From Ostrinia nubilalis (lineage: Eukaryota > Arthropoda > Insecta > Lepidoptera > Crambidae): DNA of 64,000 bases. The notes below the pieces were generated by a model. The model made no database searches. It was not told where the DNA came from and saw nothing but the letters and a program-made list of their open reading frames with translations. Every line of letters begins with the position of its first letter. The stretch's first letter is position 1. This document shows positions 22,957 through 31,562 of the stretch, piece after piece. The stretch is taken from positions 16,750,001 to 16,814,000 of the forward strand of contig NC_087095.1 in the NCBI RefSeq assembly GCF_963855985.1, written 5' to 3'. Position numbers and translations under genes: made by a program.

Positions 22957-23508
22957 ATCTTTTTTTATTTTTAAATTGTTCTTTTTTGTGTTTGCTAGAA
23001 AGTTATTTTATTTTTATTAAATACAAGTATGATAATGAGGAAAAAATATACCAAATAGCTCGTAGCGTAGCTCTTAGTAGTGTAGTTTCTACAGCTAAGT
23101 TGCGTCAGTGAATAATAAAACCTACACATTGAAAGAAATTTTATTGGATATTAAAAACAGCGTCCATGTTAGTATTTTTTATTATCCCGCATAAGTGTTA
23201 TGGTGCCCGATAATCGTTCGATAGATTAGGGTGCACTTTTTTCTGAAAAAATAAAAAATGGTGGCGCACCTATTCATTATAGGATGACGTATAGGTAATA
23301 GCTTCTTAATGTTTTTAAAATTAGCTGCTAATGATTGGAACGGGTTTTTTGAAAATTACGGTTACATAAATACAAATAAAAAACAATCGTAAAAAAAATC
23401 ACCATGTCCGCCAACAAGATATTATTAAGGCATTTATCTTTTGAATGAATGAAACACTTTTGAGGCATAATTTTTGTGAATGGCCAAACACAAGTTTATA
23501 ATTAATTA
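22957..23508. other. Gene-free stretch after the tRNA
   Basis: T7 run at 22960-22966 acts as the tRNA terminator. Beyond it nothing is recognised. Confidence 0.5.
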
Positions 23509-23588
23509 CCGATAACCGGTGTTTTTTGTATGGAGATTAACAGATTTTTGACGTTTCTAAAATTAAAGTAAGATGGTGCAACCTAGCC
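23509..23588 (-). mobile_element. MITE family 1, truncated copy
   Basis: Inverted orientation: CGATAACCGGTGTTTTTTG, CAGATTTTTGACGTTTC and GTAAGATGGTGCAACCTAGC, followed by TTA at 23589-23591. The left inverted repeat is missing. Confidence 0.78.
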
Positions 23589-23591
23589 TTA

Positions 23592-24660
23592 CACTATTTT
23601 TGTGTCATTGTCTCTTTTAAGTTAATTGAATTGATTATTTTGATTTCTTCTAAATATACATAGTACTAATGTGCTTAGTGCCTAAAAAGCCTATAAAGCT
23701 CACAATTAAAATGATTCAACATTTTTACTTTTGACTAACACTTTAATATTCAGTTTTAGGTACACAAAATAAGATCGGTACATTTAAATGGTGCACTGCA
23801 AATGCTGTTATACCGCGAGCTGTCACACAACAGAAATCCATTGCACCCTAAATTAGCCAACGTTATTACCCAACTAAAACAGTAGTTAGGCAGTACCAAT
23901 AAAACGAATTGCCTCTAATTTCACGCGGTTATAATGTACGGTGCCATTAGCTGTATTGCGGTTTTATATCAACTGTGTAATGGCCGCTTTCCGCCGCGGC
24001 TGCGTCCGCGCCGTGACGTCAGAGTTACTTTGTTGGTAATAACCGTGTTGGTTTTGAAGAATGTTCTTTTTTGATAGAAATAAAAGGTTGCAACGAATAA
24101 ATAAAGATAATCATGCAATAGCAAGGGATCGTTAGTTTTTTGTTAAAAATACTAAATGTTCATCTGAAAATAAATTAAACTTATTCTTACTTACTACTAC
24201 TTTACTACTCTTATTATATACACCACAAGAATTAGTGTTTAGAGTAGTAGTAGTGCAGTATCTTTACATACCTACTTTTATATCGCAAGCTCATGAACGC
24301 CAAAACAAATTCATAAACTTTTGACCTTTGCAACTGAAAAAAAACAGCCTTTAATTATACATTCTATGGTGACAAATTAGAATGGCAACAATTTAAATTG
24401 TATAATCCGTCAAATTGCCCAAACCGTGGTGGTATCACGTCACATGAGAAATAATTTATTGGCCAGCTGTACCAACTTAATTAACATAAGTACACTTAAT
24501 TCCGTAATTTATTGCTTGTTTATTATGACAGATGTAAAAACTAATTTCCTCAAATATGGCTCTTTGACGCACAACCGGTATATTTGCGCTGTTATCATAG
24601 TTATTTACTTATTTATACCAATATAGACGACGTATCACAGTAAATTTTTCTTTAAACTTA
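23592..24660. other. Gene-free stretch
   Basis: No gene recognised. A CpG-rich patch at 23975-24025 (GGCCGCTTTCCGCCGCGGC, GCGCCGTGACGTCAGAG) contains a palindromic TGACGTCA. The remainder is AT-rich. Confidence 0.45.
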
Positions 24661-25024
24661 ACTAGCTTTTACCCGCGTCTTAGCCCGCTTGAATTTCGGT
24701 CTGTCACAGTAGGATAAGTAGTCTCCCTTACAAAAACTGGGATAAAAACTATCCTATGTCTATCCTTGAATTTCAACTATCTCTTAAATCGTACCTTAAC
24801 TGCGAACTCCTCCTATGTTCTTCTGATTAATTTTGTTGCGAGTCCAATGACAGTTTAATTTTCCCCCTGGACAAACTTAACCTTCACTGGTTGGGATTTT
24901 TTGGCGGTCAAGCTGTAGATCCTGGCTACACAGGAGTTGCAGCGGTGGGAAAGACAGGTGGGAATAGTCCCGTATTTCTTAAATCGGTTCAGAGGTTTAA
25001 GCGAGAAAAGGAAACAAATACATA
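24661..25024 (+). mobile_element. Dispersed retroposon tail, family A, split by an R1 tail
   Basis: The left part starts ACTAGCTTTTACCCGCGTC and runs through ACTATCCTATGTC to TCTTAAATCG. The right part resumes at 24987 with GTTCAGAGGTTTAAGCGAG, matching the GGTTCAGCGGTTTAGACGTG block of other family A copies. The R1-type insert between them is bounded by a 10-bp duplication, so the family A copy was there first. Confidence 0.82.
24792..24976 (+). mobile_element. R1-clade LINE 3' untranslated fragment nested in family A, 10-bp target duplication
   Basis: The sequence is a near copy of the 3' untranslated region of the 13.5-kb R1 insertion: CGAACTCCTCCTATGTTC, GCGAGTCCAATGACAG, GGCGGTCAAGCTGTAGATCC, CTACACAGGAGTTGCAG and GGAATAGTCCCGTATT. 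It contains no coding sequence. TCTTAAATCG at 24782-24791 and 24977-24986 flanks it exactly, giving a clean insertion with severe 5' truncation. Confidence 0.88.
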
Positions 25025-25170
25025 CGCCCGTATTCACAAACATTACTATGAGGTCTCACAGTGCGTGTGGACGCACAGGGTGACACACGAACCAATCACA
25101 GAGATCTATTCAACGCTGTGCGTTCGATTAGCTGTTTTACTTAAGCAATTATCGTTTGTGAATACGAGCG
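25025..25170 (+). mobile_element. MITE family 2, copy 2
   Basis: 146 bp with inverted ends CGCCCGTATTCACAAACATT and CGTTTGTGAATACGAGCG. TTA follows on the right (25171-25173); the left flank reads ATA, so that side of the target duplication is mutated. Internally ATCACAGAGATCTATTCAAC and CACAGTGCGTGTGGACGCAC match the other copies. Confidence 0.82.
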
Positions 25171-25471
25171 TTAGTTACTTTCGCATATAATAATGGATAA
25201 TAAGTATTATGTATGTCGTCATTGTACACCAAGACAACTGTAGACAAAGTGAAGGGTGGTGCAAGCGCGATTTATGAATGTGCGAGTGCGGACATTAATC
25301 ATCCGTGTTGGGTCACAGTACAAGCCACAAGCGAAGTGTGCTCATTTTAAAGAGTTTTGGACTCCATTGGACCTAATTAAGAAATATCTTTACTTAGGTC
25401 CTGAAACTTTTTCAGTTTTCAATAGTAAATCGATCGAAAAATACTTCAATAACGAAGCCTGTAGAAACTAA

Positions 25472-25595
25472 TGCCCGTTTTCACCATCGATCCCTTAAGC
25501 ATATCCTAACTAAGAATCACTTTAGTTAAAAAAAATTCATAGACGAATTTCATAGGGATCACTTAAAAAGTAGGGATGGATTGGTGAAAATGGGC
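25472..25595. mobile_element. MITE family 5 (TGCCCGTTTTCACC ends)
   Basis: The left end TGCCCGTTTTCACCATCGAT and the right end GGATTGGTGAAAATGGGCA are inverted repeats that extend into CCCTTAAG and its complement CACTTAAAAAGTAGGG. TAA precedes the left end (25469-25471); the right flank reads AAG, so the duplication is not proven. 124 bp, non-coding. Confidence 0.72.
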
Positions 25596-25636
25596 AAAGA
25601 CATTCAATATCAACGTGCAGTAAGTACTATAGCTAC

Positions 25637-25735
25637 TTTCAGCCAAAGGACCTGTTTCACTGCTGGACAAAGGCCTTCCCCCAAGGATTTTCACAACCAC
25701 CAGTCCTGCCCGCATCCAGGTGCTTCTCGCTACCT
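25637..25735 (-). mobile_element. RTE-like LINE 3' fragment, subfamily b
   Basis: Minus-oriented: TTTCAGCCAAAGGACC, CACTGCTGGACAAAGGCCTT, CCCCCAAGGATTTTC and CCTGCCCGCATCCAGG. 5'-truncated just before the coding tail seen in longer copies. Degenerate flanks. Confidence 0.8.
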
Positions 25736-25767
25736 ATAAATACATAAACCATTTCTGGTAATACTAA

Positions 25768-25913
25768 TGCCCGTATTCACAAACATTACTATGAGGTCTC
25801 ACAGTGCGCGTGGACGCACAGGGTCACACACGAACCTATCACAGAGCTCTATTCAACGCTGTGAGTTCCATTTGCTGCTTCACTTAAGCAAGCATCGTTT
25901 GTGAATACGGGTG
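25768..25913 (+). mobile_element. MITE family 2, copy 3, TAA target duplication
   Basis: 146 bp with inverted ends TGCCCGTATTCACAAACATT and CGTTTGTGAATACGGGTG, flanked by TAA at 25765-25767 and TAA at 25914-25916. Very similar to the 25025 copy in the same orientation about 740 bp away. Confidence 0.86.
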
Positions 25914-26201
25914 TAAGGCTCTACAGCTCTCTAACCATGAATAAGGAGTCCATTATTATGTTTACTAACGATATTAAATTACCCGATAAAACCCAATGAT
26001 AATTTCTGCCCACACCTTGAATTATCATAAAAATGTTATGGTTATATTGGCTCCGATCACTTAATTTGATTAAGTTATTGCTTAACATAATCGTCAACAA
26101 GCTAACAGTTTTCTAATTGCTATCAAAACTCATTAATTCATCAATTGACATACATACAAGTTTAATTTCCCGCTCGAACAAGCCATCCAACTTTATGGGA
26201 A

Positions 26202-26414
26202 ACTAGCTTTTGCCCACGGCTTCGCTCGCGTGGATTTCTATCTGCCACAGAAATACTTTATCGTGTTCGCGTTTCCTTATCAACAAATAAAATCCTATGT
26301 TTTTCCCCATGACTTAAACTCTCTCTATACCTAATTTTATACATTATAAATCTTTCCAGTGGTTTAGGCGTGAAAAGGTACAATACAAACAGACAAAGTT
26401 ATACTATTAGTATG
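26202..26414 (+). mobile_element. Dispersed retroposon tail, family A
   Basis: Starts ACTAGCTTTTGCCCACGGCT and CGCTCGCGTGGATTTC, then AATCCTATGTTTTTCCCC, CCAGTGGTTTAGGCGTGAAA, and ends near ACTATTAGTATG. Non-coding; the 3' end is degenerate. Confidence 0.75.
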
Positions 26415-26615
26415 TACGTTACGTCGACCAACGTTTCAATTCGTGGCCATAATTTAATAATCTGCGTCGCCCACAGATTGTGTCAATAATTATTCTTTTG
26501 CTGACGCCATTAACATTTGTCACTGGAGTTTCGAAACCGCGCGAATGGTTAACATTAATGTTTGTAACATAAAGAGAAGAGCCAGCTCATTGGGCACTCA
26601 ATCTTTTTTTAAGTA

Positions 26616-26747
26616 TAGTCAGCATCAAATTGTTCGTGATACCCAAAGTGGCCAAAAAGTTGGCAACACAACCTTCCAATTCCAATTCATTGTAACAAAG
26701 ACATGTTGCTATTTTGGGTGTCACGAACTATTTGACGAGGATTGTAC
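26616..26747. mobile_element. Short inverted-repeat element (TAGTTCGTGACACCCAAA type), copy 2
   Basis: The left arm AGTCAGCATCAAATTGTTCG and the right arm CGAACTATTTGACGAGGATT are inverted copies, continuing through TGATACCCAAAGTGGCCAA and TTTTGGGTGTCA. About 132 bp and non-coding. It is better preserved than the 9233 copy. The target duplication is not clear. Confidence 0.75.
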
Positions 26748-27416
26748 TTAAATAAAATTGGTAACAAGAATATTCACCAGGTCCCTGGTGTGTTCCATCT
26801 TTCTTCATCATCATTCGTAATTCACTTTAATTGATTTCAAAGTATTTTTGCATTGCCAAGAGTAAGTGTTATGCTAATCCTCTTTAGACGAATCTTCTTT
26901 CCCATTATTTAGAAATAGAAATACCTAACCATCTATTTTTTTGCTCGAGAAAAATATACTTCCTTACCAACCTTACCTTTTACCTTTTGAAACTGAGGTC
27001 ACATTGCAGATTACAGCTCACATTTGAAATTAAATTGCTGTTCTCTTTTGTACACGCCAGTATCGTAACTTATTAAATGTCACTGCACAATGAAGTGATT
27101 GGCGCAGTAATGCCAAATGACAGGTAAATAATGACGTTGATTTAAATGCCCGTCTGACAAATGCGCTAAACGCACGCATTAGCGCTGTGGGAATATTTGA
27201 AGTATGATTTACGACAAATTAATCATACCAACACGTCCTTGTAAAGTGAAAATGAAAATTTAAGCTAACAAAATAAAATAATAAGGTAGAATAATTATTG
27301 TGCATTACGATGACTTTTAACTTATGAAACATAAATAAGTGCTAATTGTGAATTATGCAACAGATGATTTATTACCGTTGTTTCTTGTATCTTACTTTCT
27401 TACTTTCAATATCCAC
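26748..27416. other. Gene-free stretch
   Basis: Nothing recognised apart from ordinary AT-rich sequence. Confidence 0.5.
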
Positions 27417-27588
27417 ACTGGGCGTACTGGAAGACGTAGTGTGGGCAGGTCCCCCATTAGGTGGACCGACGATTTGGTGAAGGTCGAGGGAGGTTCCAGG
27501 AGGTGCAGGCGGCGCAGGACCGGTCGTTTTGGAAATCCTTGGAAGAGGCCTTTATCCAGCAGTGGAAGTCATTTGGCTCAAACGACGA
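27417..27588 (+). mobile_element. RTE-like LINE 3' fragment, subfamily b
   Basis: The plus strand reads TGRRSVGRSPIRWTDDLVKV, the conserved C-terminal tail of the RTE-type frame. GGACCGGTCGTTTTGGAAAT, GAGGCCTTTATCCAGCAGTG and a GTCATTTGGCTCAAACGACG tail follow. ATCCAC borders it at 27411-27416 and 27589-27594, a short candidate target duplication. Confidence 0.83.
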
Positions 27589-27594
27589 ATCCAC

Positions 27595-29060
27595 TTACCA
27601 TACCAATTCAAAATTAATCTCGCCATAGTCAACCTGTTGTCGCAGCATGCAAATAAAATAATTATTACACCGAAAGTTTCTCTCACATTAAAACCAATGG
27701 CCCATGATAAATTGCGTTAATCATTAAGGTCAGGCGACAACTGGTCACAATTATCATTAACCGGCCAATTCATCATTATGTCACTCGACAATCGGTATTT
27801 ATTAGTTACGACACGAAGAAAATTGGCAGAAACTTTAATTGGTTACAAAACATATAGGCAATAAATGTCTCTGTGATTAATAAGTCAACATTTCAATCGG
27901 GACGTAAAATAATAATTTCAATCCATTCTAATTATAAAATAGGTAAATCGCTTGTAATTATGTTTGTGCGAAGTGAAAAATATTTTTTTTAACAGATTTT
28001 ATTGCGATATTTCATCCAAATGAGGAACTATCTACTCTATTACTTTTATACTTTCGCATTCCATTATTTTTGCAATAAAATACGGGCATTAATGCAATTC
28101 TATATAACAGGTAACAAATTAATTGGTCATACTTGGACTGGGTGATTTGGGGCATTTAAAGTCATCCAAAACTACCAAAATACGTAAATTGTCAATCACA
28201 TTGAGTAAGCTGAAATAATCTTTATGAACCAATTAGCAATATATTTGTTGGATACATTCATAGTCAAGAAAAGATACTTAGAGTATTATTATTTGTGTCT
28301 TTTTTCCAGAACCCATACATTCTGAGGGTCCTTTCACGCGTTTTCAGTGCTATGAACTCAATGGTGATTTGTGGAAGTAAGTACAATCCCCCATTTTTGA
28401 GGCGAATCAATGAGGATAAGTGGAATAACCCCTTACACGTAACCCGTCTCCCCTGATAAAAATGCAGAAATCCTATAAAAATATCGCTGCAGGAAAAAGT
28501 CTGCGGAAAATTCAATCTTTATAAAAGCTGCAGCAGACATTATTTTAATAGGTGATAAATTAAAAATCCCATGCCTATCAAAGACCGAGTTTATTTGCAT
28601 AAAGCAATAAAATATTCTTTATACATCCGCAAAGGTTAATAACTGCGTTGTATAAACATGACTGTAAAGTTTATTATGCATGTGAAATCTGTAATAGGAA
28701 GCCATTTGTGAATTTAAATAAATTGTTCCGACAGCCATAATTAATAACAACCTAGACTAACTAAGCTGGCTATGGGTATAAGGTCAAAATAAATATAAGA
28801 ATTATTATAATAAATACCAAATTATTCCTTGAACTTTACGTTGCGTCATTTAGTTAAACGATTGCTGCCCTACAATTTATGTATCTAAACATACAAGTAA
28901 AAACCTTTTTTTTTAAACTAATAAAAAATGTAGAGTCACTTCTGTTTTTTACCCTTTTAGCTATCACAGAATAGGCACTAGCTCTATTTTGGATGTTAGG
29001 CCAGGCCTGGCTCACTCCGCGCGGTACATCCGATAATTACCTACAGCGAAGCGCCCCGCC
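27595..29060. other. Gene-free stretch leading to the THAP promoter
   Basis: No gene or element recognised. Composition shifts from AT-rich to CpG-rich from about 29005 (CACTCCGCGCGGTACATCCG, GCGCCCCGCCGGCGGG), as is common just upstream of an insect promoter. Confidence 0.5.
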
Positions 29061-29073
29061 GGCGGGTATTATA

Positions 29074-29108
29074 TCAGTCGAGTGTCACGCGCGCGCCCGT
29101 CAGGACGC
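29074..29108 (+). promoter_or_regulatory. Candidate Inr + DPE core promoter of the THAP exon
   Basis: TCAGTC at 29074-29079 matches the arthropod initiator. Taking its A (29076) as +1, positions +28 to +32 (29103-29107) are GGACG, which fits the downstream promoter element consensus RGWYV at its required spacing. TATTATA sits immediately upstream, too close to serve as a standard TATA box. The surroundings are CpG-rich. This would give an 81-nt 5' leader before the ATG at 29157. Confidence 0.6.
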
Positions 29109-29156
29109 TGGCGTGCGTTGTAGTACCTAATTCTATGATCGAAGTATTATTTAAAA

Positions 29157-29260
29157 ATGGACATAAAGAGAAAGAAATATTGTGCGGCGTTCGGGTGTTT
29201 AAATTCGAAAAGAAGTCTACCGGATTTATCTTTTTTTTCGCTTCCCAAAGATGCTGAAAG
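29157..29260 (+). CDS. THAP-domain protein, first coding exon (partial)
   Basis: 34 codons plus two bases. The protein opens MDIKRKKYCAAFGCLNSK and continues RSLPDLSFFSLPKDAE. This is the first half of a THAP zinc finger (C2CH): the Cys pair C-A-A-F-G-C, the following L-N, and the LSFFSLPKD block are family hallmarks. THAP domains bind DNA through zinc and occur in transcription regulators and in P-element-type transposases. The exon ends GCTGAAAG followed by GTATGT, a strong splice donor. If not spliced, the frame stops 10 codons later. The ATG is chosen because it sits just before the domain and just after a candidate Inr/DPE promoter. The second half of the domain (the W, the second C and H, and AVPY) was not found downstream. 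It is therefore either the start of a gene with distant exons or a stranded remnant; host gene versus transposase origin cannot be decided here. Confidence 0.72.
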
Positions 29261-29341
29261 GTATGTTGGCCATGTAGGTAATCAATAATTCTTAGGATAG
29301 TATAGGCACCTAACCTACCATGACTACTGCTCAGAATGCGT

Positions 29342-29405
29342 TCGTTCGTTTCAGCCAAATGACGTCCACTGCTGGACAAAGGCCTCTCTCAAGGTTTTCC
29401 ATAAT
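29342..29405 (-). mobile_element. Very short RTE-like LINE 3' fragment, subfamily b, inside the THAP gene's intron region
   Basis: Minus-oriented 64-bp tail: TCGTTCGTTTCAGCCAAATG, CGTCCACTGCTGGACAAAGG and CTCAAGGTTTTCC. GAATGCGT flanks it at 29334-29341 and 29406-29413. The CGAA tail is clear (TTCGTTCG). Confidence 0.82.
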
Positions 29406-29428
29406 GAATGCGTACTTACATACATACG

Positions 29429-29454
29429 TGTCATGAGGTACGTACCTCATGACA
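29429..29454. repeat. Perfect 26-bp palindrome
   Basis: TGTCATGAGGTAC is followed directly by its exact reverse complement GTACCTCATGACA with no spacer. It lies 15 bp beyond the RTE fragment's right target duplication. Confidence 0.85.
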
Positions 29455-29852
29455 AATAAGTAGATTAATTATTTTATTCACTAGACAGCAACCCTAACAG
29501 CGTAAGAAGAGTTCAGAGGCACGCGATAGAAAGAGACAAAACTTGTAGGTGAATAAAATTGTAGGTACGTAGTGCTGTGCGAGCTGAATTCCACTGTATC
29601 GCGTCGCAGCAAGACTCTCATTTATTTAAATCGTCTTGCGGAGTAATCCTTCTGTACCTGTACTATTACTTATTCTGTGGTTAGGCATAGGATACTGTTT
29701 AGATGTAGCCTTTTCATTGAGAGCTAAGCTGTAAAAATTGGCTCTACGCTAGTTGTTGGCTATAAAAAAGATGTTGAAACAGGTTATGACCTGAGACCAT
29801 CTTTTTGTTTGACAGTCTATATTTGGACCTAACCGCAACGGATCTAAGATAC
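29455..29852. other. Gene-free spacer
   Basis: Searched on the plus strand for a second THAP exon (Trp, Cys, His and AVPY motifs); none seen. No element recognised. Confidence 0.45.
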
Positions 29853-31246
29853 TAAGGTACTTGATACAAATAAGGCCTACGTTCTAATAAGGCCTATACA
29901 TCAGAAAACACAGATAAACAAATCCAACCGGGATAATACTTCAAGGACACGTACTCATATGCCCTACAACCCGGTAGAGTGCAAGAGCGTCCCGATCCAC
30001 GATCCCAGCACCAATTGGCACGCGTTCTTCTAAGGTGGTGGGTGATTTCGTGCTCTCTTATAAAAATCTGGCGATTTCATCTTAAATTTTCGGTAAAATA
30101 ACGCTGTTTTAGATTAAGCTTTTCTTAGTAATCGTTTCTAAATATTTCTTACTAGCTAATAATTACCTTAATTTGTACTACTGGCTATAGATGCATTATT
30201 TGTAAATTTTTAAAGACAACAAGAGCGAAATATCTAATAAGGCCTAGGCCTTATTTCAGCATGGTAGGCCATATTGGATACTTATGTCAACACCTGATTA
30301 CGGACAAATTCATTAAACTAAATGAGTCAAAGTGTAACGAAATATTTATTTAATAAGAATGTTACTAACAGCACAGAAAATAAAAAGAAAACAGAGTAAA
30401 AAAAAAAAACTAAACCTGTAAAAAAAAGAAACAAAATACAAAACCAATAAAAAATAAGAAAAAAAAGCCGTATGTATAATTCTAAAGGATTAAAGCTGAT
30501 ATTATCATGCTTGTCTCGAAGACAATGTAGCAGATGTGCAACCATAAAGGACTGCTTTTGGTGGTATCATAAAGATTGTGTAGGAGTTCGTAAAGATGAT
30601 TCAGAAGCCTTTTTATGCCCTGGTTCTAACAAAAATTGAGATCTCATTTTGTTTACAAAAAATCAAGACTAAATGATGTTCCTAAACTGATTTATTTAAA
30701 AGGTTTTATGTGTAGGCCTTATTCGAACACGGTGTTTTAATAAGCCCTATACAAAAAAATAATATTGTTTGTTTTTGATATTTTTTTTGATAATTTAAGT
30801 AAGGAATCATTAATTTGTTACTATGAATATTTAATTTTATCTATAATTTATGTATTATTCTTAATAAGTGGAATTTAAGTTTATCTAGAGATATACAGTA
30901 TATTTCTGTTTACTTGGTATGTAAAATTTTAATAACGCAAACAAATCGACGTGTTTAATGTTATAAGACCGCATTTTGTTTAATACAACCTCAATTTTAA
31001 GGTCTACAGGCATTTGAATCATATAGGCCTTATTCCGTGTAGGTGATTTAATAAAGCCAAAATCAGTGGTTTCGTAATTTGCTTATTTTGAATAGATTTA
31101 GTTAAAAATTGTCTTATTTTTTGTAATATTGCTAAAATTAAAGGATGGAAGAAGTTAATTAACCTTGTTTTTGTTGACTGGCGTTAATATTTATTGAAAT
31201 ATAAGCATTTAAAGTTAGGTAGGCCTTATTTGTATCAAGTACCTTA
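29853..31246. mobile_element. 1.39-kb non-coding transposon with perfect 28-bp terminal inverted repeats
   Basis: The left end (29853-29880) reads TAAGGTACTTGATACAAATA and continues AGGCCTAC; the right end (31219-31246) is its exact reverse complement over 28 bp. The outermost TA at each end suits a TA target duplication (Tc1/mariner-like), which is an inference. Inside, AATAAGGCCTA or its complement recurs at 29869, 29887, 30237 (as a palindrome), 30713, 30739 (one mismatch), 31022 and 31220. No transposase frame remains: the longest frame is a low-complexity minus-strand stretch of 72 codons. It is therefore non-autonomous. Confidence 0.8.
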
Positions 31247-31363
31247 TTACTACGATGACAGAAATACTTATTAAGAATGAAGATCACTGCACATCGTGTA
31301 GTGTGGTGGAGAAAGGTGTATATTATGCATTATGTACGATAACGAATCTAAATCTAAGTAGGT

Positions 31364-31562
31364 ATAACTCAAAGGTGACTGACTGACTGACATAGTGATC
31401 TATCAACGCACAGCCCAAACCACTGGACGGATCGGGCTGAAATTTGGCATGCAGGTAGATGTTATGACGTAGGCATCCGCCAAAAAAGGATTTTACGAAA
31501 CTCCACCCCTATGGGGGTAAAACGGGATCCACGCGCACGAAGTCGCGGGCGGCCGCTAGACT
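31364..31562 (-). mobile_element. Dispersed retroposon tail, family B
   Basis: On the minus strand it starts CTAGCGGCCGCCCGCGACTT and CGTGCGCGTGGATCCCG, then ATGCCAAATTTCAGCCCGA and a GTCAGTCAGTCAGTC run. It shares its first 45 bp with the copies at 43658 and 56803, but the body differs, so it is another subfamily. Confidence 0.75.

Noticed and set aside
22806..23111. 101-codon frame whose start reads RCCVPNCINN, reminiscent of a THAP N-terminus
   Set aside because: The frame runs through the tRNA-Asp gene, no further THAP motif follows, and no donor site is convincing. A ten-residue resemblance is too weak to call.
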